From assembly GCA_963969495.1 (NCBI GenBank), contig OZ018330.1:64089156-64153155 (forward strand): a stretch of DNA of 64,000 nucleotides, in the 5' to 3' direction. Below are positions 60,460 through 64,000 of this stretch, piece after piece (the stretch's first letter is position 1; the number at the start of each line of letters is the position of its first letter). The stretch is from Ceratothoa steindachneri (Eukaryota > Arthropoda > Malacostraca > Isopoda > Cymothoidae). The position numbers were made by a program, and so were the translations under genes. Under the pieces are notes generated by a model. It made no database searches and was not told the origin of the DNA. It was given only the letters and a program-made list of their open reading frames with translations.

Positions 60460-60676
60460 TGAATAAAAGCGAAAGGACGCTACAAAAGATGGCATCCTTA
60501 TCCCAAATGAACTTCACTAATGACCTCAGTGCAAAAAGCCTGATTTGCACCACGCATGCAAAGGTGGCTTACGCGGTAAAGCCTGTGTGCTATAACAAGG
60601 TTCTAAACGCGCTACTGAAGGCAAACAACCTGCCTTCGGTCATTATGCCCGCGAACTCTGAATGCTCCAAGGTATT
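60460..60676 (+). pseudogene. J3 ORF1, part before the solo LTR
   Basis: It reads MNFTNDLSAKSLICTTHAKV then AYAVKPVCYNKVLNALLKAN, followed by NLPSVIMPANSECSKVF, aligned with the corresponding part of J1 (NAVKPGCYKEVWNGLLKENG...). The frame is cut after ECSKVF by the LTR and resumes at 61862 in the same protein order. Confidence 0.82.
60672..60676. repeat. Target duplication of the solo LTR, left
   Basis: GTATT, repeated at 61862-61866 on the other side of the LTR. Five bases is the usual length for Gypsy and BEL/Pao insertions. Confidence 0.85.
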
Positions 60677-61861
60677 TGTCGTGGTACACCACTCTATACC
60701 ATGCGCTACTCCTATATTGTGTGTGGGGTGACTTAATCACCTACTGCAACGCGAACCGTTTAAGGACCTTTCCCAGGGATTACGACCGACTAGGAGGTCA
60801 AATCTGAGGTGTTGGGTTTGAAATCCTTAATAATCAGACAGAGTGCATAAATGGTTTGCAAAATTTACTTGAATAGGCCGAGAGTATTCTTCAAGGTTAG
60901 TTAAAGATGAATTAACAAAAATATAATTTTATTTCCAAACATAAAAAAAAAAATTAAAAAATGGCAAAATAGGATTATTTAAATGTAAATAGTCTCTAGA
61001 TAATTATTATGAGGAAGGATTCTCAAATAGAGTTAATTTATTAGCGTTACTAGGCTCAGATCAAAAGGGAGAACTTGACAATGCAAATAATATAGGGGGC
61101 TTCAGTCTTACGGGTCGGTGACTTCGAGGAAGGTCCTTCTTGCGATGAGACGAGTGGGAAGCGGCCCGATGAGGCAAGTGGGGAACGGTCCGAATGAGGC
61201 AAGTGTGGCACGATCCGAACCAACCTTCCGATGAAGACAGCCAATCTTCAAAGATGACGCTAGACGGAAAATGTGGGTATTCTCGTAATTCCACTGGAAA
61301 ACGAAACTTCTTTTCCTCAAAGGTAATAGATGGAGATTTTCTTCGGTTCGATTAATCGAAGGAAGACTGTTGCGCAAATTCAAAGGCTTGCCGTTCACAG
61401 AAGCTATCAATTGACTGGGGTAGAATCACGGTGGAGAAAGTCTTGCTTGTGGGATGAACGCTCACGGGACTTCGACGAGACGATGAAGACGACCTTGAAG
61501 TGCGTTCAGGTCTCTTCGATGTCCAGTCAAAACCGAGTATTTGTATGGGCGATTCTTAAGGGGATGGTGGAATTTAGAGAAAGGAGTCACAAGCCCCAGA
61601 CATCTTAATCCGTAGGCGGAGTCGATTCTTCATTTAACCGCAAGGCGCGAAACACAGCGGATCTTTCTCGCCTCGTACCAGGAAAGGGAGGGGGGGGGGC
61701 TCAGAACGATTCCGCTGGATTGGTGAATCTTTCCCCATTGCGCTCAAGGGTCGAAACTTCTCTAATGTCCCCAAACAGGTAGTGACGTTTTCCATGACGC
61801 GAAACAATCGCACGGGGTCTCCGATAAAGTGGAGAGAGGGGTCAGGCGTTGTTCTTTTTCA
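60677..61861. mobile_element. Solo LTR
   Basis: The 1185-bp insert begins TGTCGTGG and ends TTTTTCA, so has TG...CA ends, and is flanked by GTATT at 60672-60676 and 61862-61866. It interrupts J3 ORF1 exactly between two residues whose J1 counterparts are adjacent. No gag-pol sequence is present, so it is a solo LTR left by recombination. Inside, three imperfect 26-bp units around GATGAGGCAAGTGGG lie near 61145-61220. Orientation and superfamily (Gypsy or BEL/Pao) cannot be decided from this alone. Confidence 0.85.
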
Positions 61862-62158
61862 GTATTCAAGAAGTCAGTCACTAGGAGCAAAGAAAATATC
61901 AAGTCTGGATTGGAAGAAACAATGGAAGCACCCTCATCGGAAGAGTACGAAGAGGAAGAAGAAGACAAGGAAGACAATTACAAAGAAGACGATGAAACCA
62001 CCTCTTCGGACAGTGACGTGGGCCCATGCACTCGTACACGAGCGACGAAGAGTAAGTCAAAATCTGTTAGTCCTCCACTGAAGACTGAAAAGCCTGGGCA
62101 CAATAAGGCTGCCCCACAGGCCAAAGAGAAGAAAAAGAAAAAGAGGAAACATAAGTAA
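61862..62158 (+). pseudogene. J3 ORF1, part after the solo LTR
   Basis: VFKKSVTRSKENIKSGLEET continues the J1-like protein. An acidic run (EEYEEEEEDKEDNYKED) and SDSDVGPCTRTRATKSKSK with a lysine-rich end at 62158 follow. Apart from the LTR, this region of ORF1 is uninterrupted. Confidence 0.83.
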
Positions 62159-62189
62159 TTACATCTCATTATCGCACTTAGTGCACTAA

Positions 62190-62760
62190 TAATACGGGAA
62201 CTCAACACCAACGGCTGGACGACAAAAAGGACTCTTTACAGAAAGTTATTCAGAGAAATTGTGGTAGATGTTATTTTGATTTCAGGACATGGGATCGACA
62301 CTCGTAATTCTGATATAAAATCTGGAATTACGATGTGTTAATCACAAAGCACTCAAAAGAGTGGTACGACGATGCCGCTATTGCCATCAAAAAAGCGATC
62401 AAGTACAAACCAATTAGAAATCTCGAAGAATCCTATCTCGCGATTGAGGTCGAACTCGACATTGGGAAGCCGGTCATCGCTACCGGGTATCAGCCGCCGA
62501 GGAGAGTATACTTACCAATCCATTCTCTCGCTGGCCTATTTGGCAGAAGAGCCCCCACCATATTAATGGAGGATCTGAACGCCAGATATCGGAAAATCGG
62601 CTACAGGACCTTCAATGGAAATGGAAGGTGCCTAGACACTATGTTGGACAGAAACATGGTCCAGCGGATAGGCCAGGACTTCCCCATATTTGTCTGCGGA
62701 AGAAGTGCCACAAAGCTAGACATATGTCTAGGCCAATCGTCGGCTAGCGTTCAATTATGA
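62190..62760 (+). pseudogene. J3 apurinic-type endonuclease
   Basis: IRELNTNGWTTKRTLYRKLF and VVDVILISGHGIDTRNS start the domain. After a shift the frame 62335-62760 gives MLITKHSKEWYDDAAIAIKK, PVIATGYQPPRRVYLPIHSL, AGLFGRRAPTILMEDLNARY, FNGNGRCLDTMLDRNMVQRI and SATKLDICLGQ. LNTNG is the N-terminal block and EDLNARY the central one. The position of the catalytic glutamate (LISEHGI in J1) is glycine. The last block with catalytic histidine falls after the stop at 62760 (YHVLTIDHREI-like). The domain nicks target DNA. Confidence 0.83.
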
Positions 62761-63430
62761 CATGGAACCAGTCCAAGTATCACGTATTGACCATAGAGAG
62801 ATCCTACTCTCCATTAACAGGAAACCTATACAGGCCCCAGCTGTAGTTAGAAAATACAACAGAAGAGTAGACTGAGCACGGTACTCGCATCTTCTCGAGG
62901 CCTACTATCCCCCCAACTTGGATGAGGCAATTCTTGATGAGATCAACGAGGCACTCAACGACATTAATAGCCATCTCATCACAGCGGATAGGGCTTGTAT
63001 CCAGAAAACCCAGTATAAGTCCAGCACAACCTACAGTTAGACTGGATACATGAAAGACCTCTATCGTGAGTTGAGAGTAATGAATAAATTCAATATCAGA
63101 AATGCATCAATTGCCTCAATACAGCGAAGTAAAGATATCAAAGAAGATCTCAACCAGTTGATCCTCGAAAACAGTGGAGGCCTTGGGAGGATGCGATCGA
63201 GAGCCTCGATCAAGATGCATCTCCCAAATGTTTTGGGAATAAAATCAGGCGTCTTAAAGGATCAACTGGGAAAAAGAAGAAAATAGAAATATTAAGAAAG
63301 ACGGAACCATCGAAACAGAAGAAAGAAAAATCAAAAGAAATATTCCGACGAAAGCAAAGATTTTAATTTGGAGTTTGAGAAAAACGTTGTAGACAAACTT
63401 TACACACAAATACATCTTCACTTCTAGGTT
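62761..63430 (+). pseudogene. J3 linker region
   Basis: Charged, helix-like coding sequence in several frames: SHLLEAYYPPNLDEAILDEI, NEALNDINSHLI, then KDLYRELRVMNKFNIRNASI. It connects endonuclease and reverse transcriptase as in J1 and contains stops and two frameshifts. Confidence 0.7.
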
Positions 63431-64000
63431 GAAAGACATTGCGACCGAGACGCCGAGATCACTGAAGAAGAATTACTCGGCGCGCTCCGCTCATTCCATC
63501 AGAAATCCCCAGGACAATTGGAGCTTACGAAGCTAAACTTCAAAAAGGCACCAGGGAAAGTCATCGAGGGAATGAGAATAATTTTGAACGCGTGTCTAAA
63601 TACGGGATACTTTCCCGATGCTAATAAAACAGCAAAGATGATCTTCTAGCCAAAGCACGGAAAGGACCCAATGTTGAGAGAGAACTACTGGCCTATTTCA
63701 CTTCTAGAATTTGACGGGAAGCTTTTCGAGAAGATCTTCAACCGTAGACTGGTGCCTCACTTGTAGGAGAACTCCCTCTTCAACCCACATCAATTAGGGT
63801 TTAGGAGGAAGCGAAGTACTGATATGGCGATAAACATCATCACGGAAAAGCTTGCCCAAGCCAAACGGGAAAGGAGTTACGTGGACATTGTTTGTCAGGA
63901 TGTTTCAAAGGCGTTTTATAAGGTGTGTCAGCGGAGTATGGATTTTAATATCCTACGGCTTGGCCTAAGTGAAAACTTAGAAAGAACTCTCTGTGACTAT
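63430..64000 (+). pseudogene. J3 reverse transcriptase, incomplete at window end
   Basis: AEITEEELLGALRSFHQKSP, ILNACLNTGYFPDANKTAKM, then a stop where L is expected in IF(L)PKHGKDP. PISLLEFDGKLFEKIFNRRL, PHQLGFRRKRSTDMAINIIT and YVDIVCQDVSKAFYKVCQR (motif A, aspartate intact) follow. It ends at LSENLERTLCDY with the window. Motifs B and C lie beyond the end. It is nearly block-identical with J1. Confidence 0.87.

Larger units (their letters stand above)
60366..64000 (+). mobile_element. Non-LTR retrotransposon J3, split by a solo LTR and cut by the window end
   Basis: The plus strand carries the ORF1 C-terminal half (60366-60676 and 61862-62158), endonuclease (62200-62760), linker and reverse transcriptase up to the window edge. 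A solo LTR with target duplication interrupts ORF1. The element is the closest relative of J1. It begins inside ORF1, so it is 5'-truncated or broken where it meets the I-type fragment. Confidence 0.87.

Overview
The window looks like nuclear DNA from an animal, most likely an arthropod. This is inferred from the mixture of mariner, Penelope-like (PLE), several non-LTR retrotransposon lineages, long (TA)n tracts and AT-rich intergenic DNA. I could not identify the species, and I found no convincing host gene, no canonical tRNA or rRNA gene and no CRISPR array. Almost every open frame that makes protein sense belongs to a decayed mobile element. The window is best read as a gene-poor stretch with nested transposons.

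Layout. 0.6-1.5 kb: minus-strand non-LTR scraps. 6.4-7.35 kb: a mariner copy with an internal deletion. 11.9-18.5 kb: a minus-strand non-LTR element ('family J', copy J1) whose 3' part is replaced by a 5'-truncated PLE ending at a (TA)n tract. 18.6-21.7 kb: a second minus-strand J-like element (J4) with a second mariner inside it, carrying the same internal deletion as the first. 21.8-22.1 kb: a 5' fragment of an unusual protein family ('family X'). 24.7-26.7 and 30.7-32.9 kb: plus-strand remnants of an I/R1-like non-LTR lineage. 26.7-28.6 kb: a second PLE. 33-35.5 kb: a very decayed non-LTR of another lineage. 36-37.1 kb: two palindromes and an RTE/CR1-type endonuclease. 37.4 and 47.9-48.1 kb: two copies of a PLE-type 3' end, each facing a (TA)n tract. 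37.8-42 kb: a nearly complete non-LTR element ('family G') whose coding strand is strikingly poor in G. 43.1-47 kb: a plus-strand divergent J copy (J2). 49-51.3 kb: a complete but broken family X element flanked by terminal inverted repeats. 51.3-53.1 kb: another decayed non-LTR. 55.9-56.5 kb: a possible P/THAP9-like transposase piece. 57.0-57.65 and 59.5-60.1 kb: two tandem-repeat arrays. 60.4-64 kb: a plus-strand J copy (J3), split by a solo LTR and cut by the window end.

The most notable items are: (1) family X, a multicopy protein family of unknown type whose larger copy lies between about 90-bp inverted repeats, so it is probably a DNA transposon; (2) two short elements set in (TA)n microsatellites that combine a tRNA-like promoter module with a terminus shared with the local PLE, one with an inverted, internally deleted copy at its left end; (3) a tRNA-like module just upstream of the truncated PLE and hammerhead-like folds near PLE 3' ends; (4) two mariner copies sharing one deletion breakpoint; (5) a solo LTR with a clean 5-bp target duplication. 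Element names J, G, X and copy numbers are labels used only here.
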